Part shown: in pieces, positions 42,337 through 56,672 of the stretch | Position numbering within the stretch: the first letter of the stretch is position 1 | How the letters are laid out: every line of letters starts with the position of its first letter | Origin: Rhodanobacter sp. PCA2 | GTDB lineage: Bacteria > Pseudomonadota > Gammaproteobacteria > Xanthomonadales > Rhodanobacteraceae | NCBI RefSeq assembly: GCF_013620825.1 | Contig: NZ_NJIC01000020.1 | Span: 62,001-126,000, forward strand | Reading direction: 5' to 3' | Length of the DNA stretch: 64,000 nucleotides | Notes under the pieces: generated by a model | Seen by the model: the letters and a program-made list of their open reading frames with translations, nothing else | Told to the model about the DNA's origin: nothing | Database searches by the model: none | Position numbers and translations under genes: made by a program

Positions 42337-42600
42337 TCAGCCGGCCGCGCTTTCTTCCTGCCCCAGGTTCACGCGTTCGCGCAGTTCCTTGCCGGGCTTG
42401 AAGTGCGGCACGTGCTTGCCGGGCAGCGCCACCGAGTCGCCGGTCTTGGGGTTGCGCCCCATACGCGGCGGCCGGTAATGCAGGGCGAAGCTGCCGAAGC
42501 CGCGCACCTCGATCCGCTCCTTGACCGCCAGCTCGACATCGGCGAACGCAAGATGGGTCTGGCGCCTGGCCAGCGCTTCGATCAATTCGGATTTGGTCAT
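42337..42600 (-). CDS. ihfB: integration host factor beta subunit, with 13-residue internal deletion
   Basis: 87 residues. IHF-beta pairs with IHF-alpha to bend DNA. Seen: [27 protein letters not shown], then directly [50 protein letters not shown]. Between AVK (25-27) and ERIE family members carry 13 further residues (E. coli: EMLEHMASTLAQG), the C-terminal half of helix alpha-2, part of the dimer core. The DNA is in frame and otherwise intact, including the beta-arm Pro (GRNPKTG). It may be a natural variant with altered dimerisation or a sequence error. It sits after rpsA, as in most gammaproteobacteria. Confidence 0.93.
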   Translation of the reverse strand: MTKSELIEALARRQTHLAFADVELAVKERIEVRGFGSFALHYRPPRMGRNPKTGDSVALPGKHVPHFKPGKELRERVNLGQEESAAG

Positions 42601-42679
42601 GGTCCCCGTGTCCGCGACGTGTGTCTCCGCGCTGCATGGCGCGGGGCAGTCCTGCCGCCCCGCGCCGGTTCCGCAACGC

Positions 42680-44353
42680 TTACTCGGCCTTGTTGAGCTG
42701 CTCCTTGAGCAGCGCACCGAGCTTGGTGGTGCCACCGGCAGCCGAGGAATACTCGGCCAGCGCTTCCTGCACGTCCTCCTCGTCCTTGGCGCGGATCGAC
42801 AGCGAAAGCTGGCGGCCCTTGCGGTCCATGCCGGTGAACTTGGCCTCGACCTTGTCGCCCACCTTCAGGTGCTGGGTCGCGTCGTCGATGCGCTCCTTGG
42901 CGATGTCGTTGGCGCGGATGTAACCCTCCACGCCCTCGCCCAGGTCGATCACCGCACCCTTGGCGTCCACTTCCTTCACCGTGCCGGTGACGATGCTGCC
43001 GCGCGTGTGGCTGGCCATGAACTGGCCGAACGGGTCCTGCTCCATCTGCTTGATGCCGAGCGAGATGCGCTCGCGCTCCGGATCGACCGCCAGCACCACG
43101 GCCTCGATCTCGTCGCCCTTCTTGAAGTTGCGCACGAGGTCTTCGCCGGACATCTGCCAGGAGATGTCGGACAGGTGCACCAGGCCGTCGATGCCGCCGT
43201 CCAGGCCGATGAACACGCCGAAGTCGGTGATCGACTTGATCTGGCCGGAGACCTTGTCGCCCTTCTTGTGCATGGCGGCGAAGGCTTCCCACGGGTTGGA
43301 ACGGGTCTGCTTGATGCCGAGCGAGATGCGGCGACGCTCTTCATCCACGTCCAGCACCATCACTTCGGTCTCGTCGCCGACCTGCACCACCTTGGCCGGG
43401 TTGACGTTCTTGTTGGTCCAGTCCATCTCGGACACGTGGACCAGGCCCTCGACGCCCGGCTCGATCTCGACGAAGCAGCCGTAGTCGGTGACGTTGGAGA
43501 CCTTGCCGAACAGGCGCGAGCCCACCGGGTAGCGACGCGAGATGTTCACCCACGGATCGTCGCCCAGCTGCTTCAGGCCCAGCGAAACGCGGTTGCGCTC
43601 CTTGTCGAACTTCAGCACGCGCACTTCCAGCTCGTCGCCGACGTTGACGACTTCGCTCGGGTGGCGCACGCGCTTCCACGCCATGTCGGTGATGTGCAGC
43701 AGGCCGTCGATGCCGCCCAGGTCCACGAACGCGCCGTAGTCGGTGAGGTTCTTCACCACGCCCTTGATCACGGCGCCCTCGACCAGGCGCTCCAGCAGCT
43801 GTTCGCGCTCGGCGGAGAACTCGGTCTCGACGACGGCGCGGCGGCTGACCACCACGTTGTTGCGCTTGCGGTCCAGCTTGATGATCTTGAACTCGAGTTC
43901 CTTGCCCTCGAGGTAGGTCGGCTCGCGCACCGGGCGCACGTCGACCAGCGAGCCGGGCAGGAAGGCGCGGACATCCTTGATGTCGACGGTGAAGCCGCCC
44001 TTGACCTTGCCGGAGATCATGCCCTTGATGGTCTCTTCCTTGTCGAACGCCTCCTCGAGGTCGTCCCACACCATCGAGCGCTTGGCCTTCTCGCGCGACA
44101 GCTTGGTTTCGCCGAACCCGTCTTCCAGGGCTTCGAGAGCCACCTTCACGTGGTCGCCGACGTTCACCTCGAGGGTGCCATCCTCGCCCTTGAACTGTTC
44201 GATCGGGACGATGCCTTCGCTCTTCAGGCCGGCGTTGATCACGACGACGTCGTTGCGGACTTCCACCACGATGCCGGTGACGATGGCGCCGGGCTTCAGC
44301 TTGGCGATGGCCTGCTGGCTCTGTTCAAACAGTTCGGCAAAACTTTCGGTCAT
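42680..44353 (-). CDS. rpsA: 30S ribosomal protein S1
   Basis: 557 residues, the same length as in E. coli. Six S1/OB domains, e.g. [53 protein letters not shown] and [27 protein letters not shown]. It captures mRNA on the small subunit. It follows cmk after 169 bases, a leader that holds no gene and may carry its own promoter and autoregulatory site; none is clear. Confidence 0.98.
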   Translation of the reverse strand: MTESFAELFEQSQQAIAKLKPGAIVTGIVVEVRNDVVVINAGLKSEGIVPIEQFKGEDGTLEVNVGDHVKVALEALEDGFGETKLSREKAKRSMVWDDLEEAFDKEETIKGMISGKVKGGFTVDIKDVRAFLPGSLVDVRPVREPTYLEGKELEFKIIKLDRKRNNVVVSRRAVVETEFSAEREQLLERLVEGAVIKGVVKNLTDYGAFVDLGGIDGLLHITDMAWKRVRHPSEVVNVGDELEVRVLKFDKERNRVSLGLKQLGDDPWVNISRRYPVGSRLFGKVSNVTDYGCFVEIEPGVEGLVHVSEMDWTNKNVNPAKVVQVGDETEVMVLDVDEERRRISLGIKQTRSNPWEAFAAMHKKGDKVSGQIKSITDFGVFIGLDGGIDGLVHLSDISWQMSGEDLVRNFKKGDEIEAVVLAVDPERERISLGIKQMEQDPFGQFMASHTRGSIVTGTVKEVDAKGAVIDLGEGVEGYIRANDIAKERIDDATQHLKVGDKVEAKFTGMDRKGRQLSLSIRAKDEEDVQEALAEYSSAAGGTTKLGALLKEQLNKAE

Positions 44354-44522
44354 GTTGATTCCAGATTGGGAAAGGACGGCTGCGATGCCCGCATGCGGGT
44401 CTATGTCGGCAGCAATCCACCGGTTGGGGTGTCTCGGGAACGCCCTTGCGGGACGCCCGTCGCCACCATGGTTGAGCCCCGGCCAGCATGGCCGGAGAAC
44501 GAAAACCATCGCGCCGCCCGGT

Positions 44523-45203
44523 TCAGGGCTGCACGACGGCGAGAACCTTTGCGACTACCTGATCGATGCTCATGCCGGTGGTATCCACCTGCACGGCCCC
44601 CGCCGCGGGCCTGAGCGGGGCGACCGTCCGCGACGCATCGCGGTGGTCACGCGCCTCGATCTCGCGTTGCAGACTTGCTAGTGTAACGTTCAGCCCCTTT
44701 TCCTTCAACTGCTTATAGCGCCTTTTCGCCCGCTCGGCGGCGCTGGCGGTAAGGAACACCTTGAACGGCGCATCGGGGAAAATCACCGTGCCCATGTCGC
44801 GCCCATCGGCGACCAGGCCCGGCGCCTTGCGGAAACCCAGTTGCAGGTCCACCAGCGCCTGCCGCACCGGGGCGATCGAGGCGATCGCCGAGGCCGCCGC
44901 GCCGGCGGTTTCCGTGCGCAATTCGTCGGTGGCGTCGTGCCCGTTGACCAGGATGCGGGTGTCGCTGCCGTCGGCGCTGGGCTGGAACCGGATCTTCGTG
45001 GTCTCGGCACAGCGGGTCACCGCGTCGGCATCGGACAAGTCCAGCCCTGCCGCGCCCGCGGCATAGCCCACCGCCCGGTACAGGGCGCCGGAATCCAGCA
45101 GCCGCCAGCCCAGGTGTTCGGCCACCCGCCGGCTGATCGTGCCCTTGCCCGAGCCCGAGGGGCCGTCGATGGTCAGCACGGGAACGGGAGCGGTTCGGCT
45201 CAT
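44523..45203 (-). CDS. cmk: cytidylate kinase
   Basis: 226 residues. Phosphorylates CMP and dCMP. Seen: P-loop GPSGSGKGT (14-22), [36 protein letters not shown] and RDHRDASR. First gene of cmk-rpsA-ihfB; divergent from the acyl-CoA-binding protein gene 101 bases away. Confidence 0.97.
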   Translation of the reverse strand: MSRTAPVPVLTIDGPSGSGKGTISRRVAEHLGWRLLDSGALYRAVGYAAGAAGLDLSDADAVTRCAETTKIRFQPSADGSDTRILVNGHDATDELRTETAGAAASAIASIAPVRQALVDLQLGFRKAPGLVADGRDMGTVIFPDAPFKVFLTASAAERAKRRYKQLKEKGLNVTLASLQREIEARDHRDASRTVAPLRPAAGAVQVDTTGMSIDQVVAKVLAVVQP

Positions 45204-45304
45204 GGGGAATCCAGGCAAGGCGAAAGGCCCGCATGGTATCGCGCCGGCCTGCGCGGCATCGCGTACCATATCGAAATTCCATGCGCACGCTTCGCCGATT
45301 CGCC

Positions 45305-47652
<2,348 letters not shown>

Positions 47653-47759
47653 GGTCGCACGCCCGCTGCGTCGCCACGCGCACCGCCGCGGCCGGGACTG
47701 CCGGCCGCGACGACGGGTACAAAGAAAACGCCCCGCGACGCGACGCATCGATACGGCCC

Positions 47760-47850
47760 GGGGGGGGAGTGGCCAGTATCGTTTTCAGCGTCGCCGCGAG
47801 GCGAGGCCGCCACCATCGGGGGAGGGGGGTGATGGTGGGGCGAGGGCTAT
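47760..47850 (+). other. G-tract-rich intergenic stretch
   Basis: Runs of 8, 5, 6 and 4 G on the plus strand within about 90 bases, between fadH and the LysR gene. G-quadruplex formation is possible. The rest of the 262-base gap holds the AT-rich LysR promoter region. Confidence 0.4.
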
Positions 47851-47872
47851 TTTATGAGCGACGCGTTCAAGT

Positions 47873-47891
47873 ATCTAATATATATTTAGAT
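47873..47891. promoter_or_regulatory. candidate LysR-type operator ATCTAA-N7-TTAGAT
   Basis: Inverted repeat 24 bases before the LysR ATG, in a strongly AT-rich patch unusual for this window. It contains a T-N11-A spacing, the loose consensus of LysR boxes, so autoregulation is plausible. Confidence 0.5.
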
Positions 47892-47914
47892 CGTTCCTTA
47901 TATGGAAAACGACT

Positions 47915-48826
47915 ATGTTCGACTTCCGCCAGTTGCGCTACTTCATCGCGGTCGCCGAGGAGTTGAGCTTCACCCGCGCCGCCATCCGTCTGCATATCTC
48001 GCAGCCGCCGCTGTCGCAGCAGATCCAGGCGCTGGAGCGCGACCTCGGCGTGCCCCTGCTGGAACGCAGCAAGCGCAAGGTGACGCTGACCGAACCGGGC
48101 CAGGTGTTCCTCGAACAGGCTCGCCATATCCTGGCCCAGGCCGAAACGGCGCGCACCCGCACCGTTGCAGCCGCAGCGGGCCACAGCGGCCAGCTGCGAC
48201 TGGCCTATACGGTATCGGTGTCGTTCCACCCCGCCCTTCCGCGCGCCCTGCTGCGCCACCGGCAAGCGGCGCCGGGGGTGAACATGCAACTGCGCGAGAT
48301 GTATACCGAAGCCCAGTTCGCGGCCTTGCTGGCCAACGAGATCGACGTCGGTTTCGTGCGCGACGAACCCCGCCACGTCCAGGATGCGCGCCAGCTGCGG
48401 CTGAGCGTGCTGGACCGCGAACCGCTGCTGCTGGCCCTGCCCTCCAGCCATGTACTGGCCGGCCGGGAGAGCCTGCGCATGGCCGAGGTGGCCGACGAGG
48501 CCTTCGTCAGCCAGCCGCGCGAACTCGCGGCGACCCTGCACGACCGGCTGCGGTCGCTGGCCGGCGAAGCCGGCTTCCAGCCCCGGATCGTGCAGCAGGC
48601 CCAGCAGATCAACGGCCTGCTGGCGCTGGTGGCTGCCGGCCTGGGACTGGCGCTGGTGCCGGCGACGATGCGCACCGTGCACCTTGCCGGGGTCAGCTAC
48701 GTGCCGCTGGCCGACCCGGACGCCCACCTGCTGCTGGCGCTGGCCTGCCGCGTGGGCGATCCGTCGCCGGTGCTGGCCCAGTTCCTCGCCACGGCGGAGC
48801 AATCGGCCAGCGGCCCGGATGCCTGA
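47915..48826 (+). CDS. LysR family transcriptional regulator
   Basis: 303 residues. N-terminal winged helix-turn-helix (FRQLRYFIAVAEELSFTRAAIRLHISQPPLSQQIQALERDLG, 4-45) with the usual LERSKRKVTLTEPGQVFL, then a periplasmic-binding-like effector domain. It resembles the BenM/CatM-type subgroup at the N-terminus; the effector is unknown. No divergent target gene is present: both neighbours run the same way, so its regulon is probably elsewhere. Confidence 0.92.
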   Translation: MFDFRQLRYFIAVAEELSFTRAAIRLHISQPPLSQQIQALERDLGVPLLERSKRKVTLTEPGQVFLEQARHILAQAETARTRTVAAAAGHSGQLRLAYTVSVSFHPALPRALLRHRQAAPGVNMQLREMYTEAQFAALLANEIDVGFVRDEPRHVQDARQLRLSVLDREPLLLALPSSHVLAGRESLRMAEVADEAFVSQPRELAATLHDRLRSLAGEAGFQPRIVQQAQQINGLLALVAAGLGLALVPATMRTVHLAGVSYVPLADPDAHLLLALACRVGDPSPVLAQFLATAEQSASGPDA

Positions 48827-48835
48827 ACCGGTGAC

Positions 48836-48864
48836 TTGTGGCTGGCGATTCAGCGGGTTATACT
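48836..48864 (+). promoter_or_regulatory. promoter of the bL36 gene
   Basis: TTGTGG (48836-48841), 17-base spacer, TATACT (48859-48864): a good sigma-70 match, with the -35 about 10 bases past the LysR stop. Confidence 0.65.
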
Positions 48865-48903
48865 TGCCCGCTGACATTTTTCGTTTGGTATCAGGAGCTC
48901 GCC

Positions 48904-49029
48904 GTGAAGGTGCTTAACTCGTTGAAGTCCGCCAAGGCGCGGCACCGCGACTGCAAGATCGTGCGTCGTCGCGGCAAGGTGTTCGTGATCTGCAAGAGCA
49001 ACCCGCGTTTCAAGGCTCGCCAGCGCTGA
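48904..49029 (+). CDS. rpmJ: 50S ribosomal protein L36 (bL36, YkgO-like paralogue)
   Basis: 41 residues: [41 protein letters not shown], read here in two halves by its core [20 protein letters not shown]. It has only two Cys, not the four-ligand zinc set of the C+ form, so it is the zinc-independent type whose relatives are induced on zinc starvation. GTG start with AGGAG 7 bases before. It stands alone with its own promoter and terminator; no zinc-uptake-regulator box was recognised. Confidence 0.93.
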   Translation: MKVLNSLKSAKARHRDCKIVRRRGKVFVICKSNPRFKARQR

Positions 49030-49053
49030 ACCCGGCGCGGCGGTGCCCATGAG

Positions 49054-49079
49054 AGGCCGCGCCCTGCGCGGCCTTTTTC
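49054..49079 (+). terminator. intrinsic terminator after rpmJ
   Basis: Stem AGGCCGCG / CGCGGCCT with 5-base loop followed by TTTTT, 25 bases past the stop. Confidence 0.88.
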
Positions 49080-49104
49080 GTGCCCGCAGCCATGCCGCAA
49101 CGCC

Positions 49105-49593
49105 TCAGCCGCCTGCCGATCCTCCGCTGCGCGGCGGCCGGCACGACCACCAGAACAGCGCCGCGGACACGGACAGCGAGACCCAGTAGTCGCTGGGCGC
49201 CGGTCCCCACCAGTGGATGTGCCACGGGATGTAGCGCGGCGCGAAATGCGCGATGCCGTAGGCCGGGTTCAGCACGAACCACAAAAAGTCCTCGGCGATC
49301 CAGAACAGCATGATGCAGGCGAACACGCGCGCCTCGGCGCGCCAGCTCCAGCGGCCGGTGAAGATCAGCGGAAAATGGAAACACAGCGCCATGAACGGGA
49401 ACAGCCACGCGTGGTAGCCCGTCATCGGCCGGCTGCTCCAGAAAATATCCAGCCACACGTTGTGATCGATGCGCCAGGTCGGCAGGTTCGCCGCCCAGCC
49501 GGCGGCGCCCTCGATCTGTATCTCCACGTTGGCGAAGAAGAAGGCCAGCAGGACCGTCCAGGCTACGGTCAATACCAGTACCAGTGGGCGCAT
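49105..49593 (-). CDS. integral membrane protein of unknown function
   Basis: 162 residues, four spans (about 5-22, 60-80, 90-112 and 142-158) rich in Trp and aromatic residues (WAEDFLWFVLN-like, PWHIHWWGPAPSDYW). I recognise no family motif. ATG 49593 is taken; an upstream TTG at 49650 overlaps the stop of the glycosyltransferase and cannot be excluded. Same strand as, and 53 bases after, that gene. Confidence 0.7.
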   Translation of the reverse strand: MRPLVLVLTVAWTVLLAFFFANVEIQIEGAAGWAANLPTWRIDHNVWLDIFWSSRPMTGYHAWLFPFMALCFHFPLIFTGRWSWRAEARVFACIMLFWIAEDFLWFVLNPAYGIAHFAPRYIPWHIHWWGPAPSDYWVSLSVSAALFWWSCRPPRSGGSAGG

Positions 49594-49646
49594 GGGGGGA
49601 AGGTCGTCCCCTGCGCGCAAGGGGCGTTGATCCAGCTGACGCACGC

Positions 49647-50810
49647 TCAATGGTCCATCGGCGCGGCTGCCGGCGATCCGCCTTCAAGCTGCCCTCGCAC
49701 GATCTCCAGCACACGTCGTGCCGCCTGTGGCTGGCCGAGGCGGCGTGCGTGTTCGCGCATCCGCGCCAGGCGCTGCGGTTCGGCCAGCAACTGGCGCACC
49801 CGGTATTCGAGCGAGACCAGGTCGATCGCTTTCAGCGCCGCGCCCTGTTCCAGCACGTAGTCCGCGTTGCGTTCCTCCTGGCCGGGCACGGGCGCGTACA
49901 CCACCATCGGCACGCCCATCGCCAGGCACTCGGACGTGGTCAGGCCGCCGGGCTTGGTGATCACCAGGTCGGAGCAGGCCATCAGCTGGGGCACCTCGTT
50001 GGTGAAGCCGAACGGAAACAGCCGCCCCGGATGTTCCGCCGCATGGATCTTCAGCTTGGCCAGCGCGGCCTCGTTGCGGCCGGCCAGCACGATGAGCTGG
50101 AAATCGTGTTCGAGCCGCATCAGCGCGGCCGCCACTTCGTCGAGCTTGCCGACGCCGGCGCCGCCGCCCATCAGCATGATGGTCAGCCGTGCCGGGTCCA
50201 GGCCGAAACGCGCGGCGCAGGCCTGGCGATCCTGGGGCTGGGTGAATGCCGGCATCACAGGAATGCCGGTGGTGTGGACGCGCTCCGCCTCGATGCGGTT
50301 GGCCTTCATGCGGAAGGCGATTTCGTCGCTGGCGGCGAAGAAGCCGGTCATGCGTGGGATCACCCACATGCCATGCAGGTCGAAATCGGTGACCTGGACC
50401 CATACCGGCACCGTGAAACGCTCGCGCCGGATCTCGTGCATCAGCATTTCGGCGGGCAGGAAGTGGGTGCAGACGATGGCGTCGGGCGCGAACGCGTTGA
50501 TCGCCTTGCGCAGGTCGCCCGTGCCGAGCCGCTCCATGGCACGCCGCAGCTTCTGCATCGGGCCGTCCGGATCGGCGTCCGAGCTGCGCTGGTACAGCAT
50601 GCCCCACAGCGTGGGGTAGCTGCTGATCAGCGTGATGTAGAAATCGGTGTACAGCTTGCGGAATGCGGATGGCACGTAGTCCATCGCATCCAGATGCTTC
50701 GTCTCGACCTGCGGCAGCGTAGCCTCTGCGGTCAGCCGCAGCGCCTCGGCGGCACGCATGTGGCCCGCACCGGCGGATACGCTGAGAAACAGGATTTTCT
50801 GCTGCGGCAT
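49647..50810 (-). CDS. MGDG-synthase-like glycosyltransferase (GT28 family)
   Basis: 387 residues. N-terminal MGDG_synth domain (ILFLSVSAGAGHMRAAEAL, SAFRKLYTDFYITLIS, CTHFLPAEML, VTDFDLHGMW) and a C-terminal MurG-like GT-B domain (IMLMGGGAGVGKLDEV, DLVITKPGGLTTSECLAMGVPMVV). Family members add sugars to diacylglycerol, as in UgtP, making membrane glycolipids, though the acceptor here is not proven. Next gene is a small membrane protein; greA lies upstream on the same strand after 114 bases. Confidence 0.85.
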   Translation of the reverse strand: MPQQKILFLSVSAGAGHMRAAEALRLTAEATLPQVETKHLDAMDYVPSAFRKLYTDFYITLISSYPTLWGMLYQRSSDADPDGPMQKLRRAMERLGTGDLRKAINAFAPDAIVCTHFLPAEMLMHEIRRERFTVPVWVQVTDFDLHGMWVIPRMTGFFAASDEIAFRMKANRIEAERVHTTGIPVMPAFTQPQDRQACAARFGLDPARLTIMLMGGGAGVGKLDEVAAALMRLEHDFQLIVLAGRNEAALAKLKIHAAEHPGRLFPFGFTNEVPQLMACSDLVITKPGGLTTSECLAMGVPMVVYAPVPGQEERNADYVLEQGAALKAIDLVSLEYRVRQLLAEPQRLARMREHARRLGQPQAARRVLEIVRGQLEGGSPAAAPMDH

Positions 50811-50924
50811 GGTGCGGACCGTTGTCGGATGTGCATCGGCGGGAGCGGCCACGCCCCCGCATGGCTCGTCGGGTTGACCACGCCTGTGGCCAACCGTTCC
50901 GCGCACAATACCTCCAACCCGCAC

Positions 50925-51400
50925 TCAGGAATAACGCACGCCGGTGATTTCGTAGTGCTTGACCCCGTTCGGGGCGGTGAACTCGAAGCTGTCGCCCTCG
51001 TTCTTGCCGATCAGCGCGCGGGCGATCGGCGAGGAGACGGCGATCAGGCCCTGCTTGATGTCGGCTTCGAGGTCGCCCACGATCTGGTAGGTCACCTCGG
51101 CGCCGCTGTCCTCGTCCGCCAGGTCCACGATGGCGCCGAACACCACCTTGCTGCCGGGGTTCAGCCGCGACACGTCGATCACCTCGGCGGTGGAGAGCAG
51201 CGCTTCCAGCTGGGCGATGCGGCCCTCGATGAAGCTCTGCAGCTCGCGCGCGGCGTGGTATTCCGCGTTTTCCTTGAGGTCGCCGTGCGCGCGGGCCTCG
51301 GCGATCGCCGCGATGATGCGCGGGCGTTCTCCGGACTTCAGGCGTTCCAGCTCGGCGCGCAGGCGTTCCGAGCCGGCCTTGGTGATGGGGGCGCGAGCGC

Positions 51401-51404
<4 letters not shown>
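50925..51404 (-). CDS. greA: transcription elongation factor GreA
   Basis: 159 residues. N-terminal coiled coil with the acidic tip ([20 protein letters not shown]) that reaches the RNA polymerase active site and triggers cleavage of backtracked RNA, then the C-terminal FKBP-like domain ([18 protein letters not shown]). It overlaps carB by 4 bases (ATGA). Confidence 0.97.
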
Positions 51405-54628
<3,224 letters not shown>

Positions 54629-54629
54629 C

Positions 54630-55757
54630 TCAGCGGGCCTCCTGCATCAGCTTGGCAAACCGGTCGAACAGGTAACCGATGTCGTGGGGGCCGGGGCTCG
54701 CTTCCGGGTGCCCCTGGAAGCAGAACGCCGGGCGGTCGGTGAGCGCGAAGCCCTGCAGCGTGCCGTCGAACAGCGAGGTGTGCGTGACCCGCACGTTCGC
54801 CGGCAGCGTGGCCGGGTCCACCGCGAAACCGTGGTTCTGGCTGGTGATCAGCACGCGGCCGTCGCCGTGGTCCTTCACCGGGTGGTTGGCGCCGTGGTGG
54901 CCGAACTTCATCTTCAGCGTCTTCGCGCCCAGCGCCAGGCCCATGATCTGGTGGCCGAGGCAGATGCCGAACAGCGGGATCTTCGCGTCGAGGAAGGCCT
55001 TGGCAGCGGCGATCGCGTAGTCGCAGGCGGCCGGGTCGCCAGGGCCGTTGGAGAGGAACACGCCATCGGGCTGCATCGCCAGCGCCTCGGCCGCCGGCGT
55101 CTGCGCCGGCACCACCGTGATGTCGCAACCCTGCTCGGCGAGCAGGCGCAGGATGTTCTGCTTCACGCCGAAGTCGTAGGCCACCACCTTGAAGCGCCTG
55201 GCCGGCTGGTTGAAAGCCATGCGGTCGAGGTCGTAGACGCCTTCGTTCCAGGCGTACGGACTGGTCGCGCTGACCACCTTGGCCAGGTCCATGCCGTTCA
55301 GGCCGGGGAAGGCCCGCGCCTTGGCCAGCGCGGCCTCGGCCGAGATGCCCTCGCCAGCGACGATGCAGCCGGCCAGCGCGCCCTTGTCGCGCAGGATGCG
55401 CGTGAGGCGGCGGGTATCGATGCCGGCGATCGCCACGACGCCGTGGCGCCTGAGGTAATCGGGCAGGCTTTCGGTGCTGCGCCAGTTGCTGGCCCGGCGC
55501 GGCACGTCGCGCACGATCAGGCCGGCGGCGTGCACCTTGCCGGATTCGACGTCCTCGGCGTTGCAGCCGGTGTTGCCGATGTGGGGGTAGGTCAGGGTGA
55601 CGATCTGCCGGCTGTACGAGGGATCGGTGAGGATCTCCTGGTAGCCGGTCATGGCGGTGTTGAAGACCACCTCGCCAACGGTTTCACCAGTCGCGCCCAC
55701 GGCATGGCCGTGGAACACGCTGCCGTCTTCGAGGGCGAGCAGTGCGGGGATGGGCAT
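54630..55757 (-). CDS. carA: carbamoyl-phosphate synthase small subunit
   Basis: 375 residues. Glutaminase subunit that feeds ammonia to CarB. Seen: N-terminal [33 protein letters not shown], the amidotransferase nucleophile in [15 protein letters not shown], and the His-Glu pair in [13 protein letters not shown] 55757 is chosen over the open frame to 55889; AAAGG lies 8 bases before. Confidence 0.97.
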   Translation of the reverse strand: MPIPALLALEDGSVFHGHAVGATGETVGEVVFNTAMTGYQEILTDPSYSRQIVTLTYPHIGNTGCNAEDVESGKVHAAGLIVRDVPRRASNWRSTESLPDYLRRHGVVAIAGIDTRRLTRILRDKGALAGCIVAGEGISAEAALAKARAFPGLNGMDLAKVVSATSPYAWNEGVYDLDRMAFNQPARRFKVVAYDFGVKQNILRLLAEQGCDITVVPAQTPAAEALAMQPDGVFLSNGPGDPAACDYAIAAAKAFLDAKIPLFGICLGHQIMGLALGAKTLKMKFGHHGANHPVKDHGDGRVLITSQNHGFAVDPATLPANVRVTHTSLFDGTLQGFALTDRPAFCFQGHPEASPGPHDIGYLFDRFAKLMQEAR

Positions 55758-55846
55758 GGGAACCGCCTTTCGGGTGCAGCAAAGTCCGCAAGCCGCGCGA
55801 GACAGGCTTGGGACCTTGGAGGGGAGGACATTCGGGCGGGTCGCAA

Positions 55847-55875
55847 TGATAGGCGTCGCGGACCTTTCTGTCCAC
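55847..55875 (-). promoter_or_regulatory. carA-carB-greA promoter
   Basis: Minus strand: TGGACA (55875-55870), 17-base spacer, TATCAT (55852-55847); one base off each consensus hexamer at most two positions. The leader to ATG is about 85 bases, with a short AAGCC/GGCTT stem. Confidence 0.6.
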
Positions 55876-55969
55876 TTCGAACGTGACAAATGGCGCCAAC
55901 TCCGTCAGCACCCGTACCGCCTGCCGGCGCTACACTCGCCGCGTCTTTTCACCGGATTGAAACCTGTAC

Positions 55970-56665
55970 ATGAACCCGGCCGCCCTGCTGGACCCTGCGC
56001 GCCTAGACCGCCCGGATACCCTGATCCGGCATGAACCGTTTCCGTTCATGATCGCGCATGGCCAGTTGCCGGACGAAGCGCGCGGCGACCTGGACCGGGA
56101 CTTTCCGCCCTATTCCAGCGCCGGCTTCTTTCCCTGGAACCCGGACGACTGCGGCCCCTCGGTCAATGCGCTGGTGGAACAGCTCGTCGCCCCGGCCTTC
56201 GCCGGCCTGATCGGCCAGCGGCTGGGGATTCCCGACCTCGGCGACTATCCCACCCTGGTGACGCTGTGCCGGCTGCTGAACCGGCGCCACGGCACCATCC
56301 ACACCGACAGCAAGTCCAAGGTCGCCACCGCCCTGCTCTACCTCAACCCGCAATGGCGCGATACCAGCGACGGCTGCCTGCGCTTCCTGGAAAAGATCGA
56401 CGACATCGACGCCACCGTGGCGCCCGAACTGCCGCCGCTGTACGGCGAGTTCGCGGTGTTCAAGCGCGCCGAGAATTCCTTCCACGGCCACCTGCCCTAC
56501 GAGGGCGAGCGCCGGGTGATCCAGGTGGCCTGGCTCACCAGCGAGGAGGAGAAGCTGCGCAAGACCAGGCGTGGCGAGTTCTCCCGCCTGTTCAAGAAGC
56601 TGCTGGGCCGGCTGGACACGCGCTACGGCGCCGGCCGCGACCGCAACGCCGCCCACCGCGACTGA
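55970..56665 (+). CDS. 2-oxoglutarate/Fe(II)-dependent oxygenase
   Basis: 231 residues. Seen: the iron-binding HxD (HTD, H111 and D113), distal His in SFHGH (H172/H174) and Arg in GERRVIQVAW for the 2-oxoglutarate carboxylate; this is the double-stranded beta-helix layout of PKHD-type oxygenases. The substrate is unknown; relatives hydroxylate small molecules, sugars or prolines. It is convergent with the antiporter and divergent from carA. It sits where Xanthomonads usually have dapB next to carA. Confidence 0.82.
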   Translation: MNPAALLDPARLDRPDTLIRHEPFPFMIAHGQLPDEARGDLDRDFPPYSSAGFFPWNPDDCGPSVNALVEQLVAPAFAGLIGQRLGIPDLGDYPTLVTLCRLLNRRHGTIHTDSKSKVATALLYLNPQWRDTSDGCLRFLEKIDDIDATVAPELPPLYGEFAVFKRAENSFHGHLPYEGERRVIQVAWLTSEEEKLRKTRRGEFSRLFKKLLGRLDTRYGAGRDRNAAHRD

Positions 56666-56672
56666 GCCGCGC

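Noticed and set aside
47701-47770. Possible terminator downstream of fadH
   Set aside because: The only GC-rich arms (CCCC...GGGG) are weak and the T-run is on the wrong strand for fadH.
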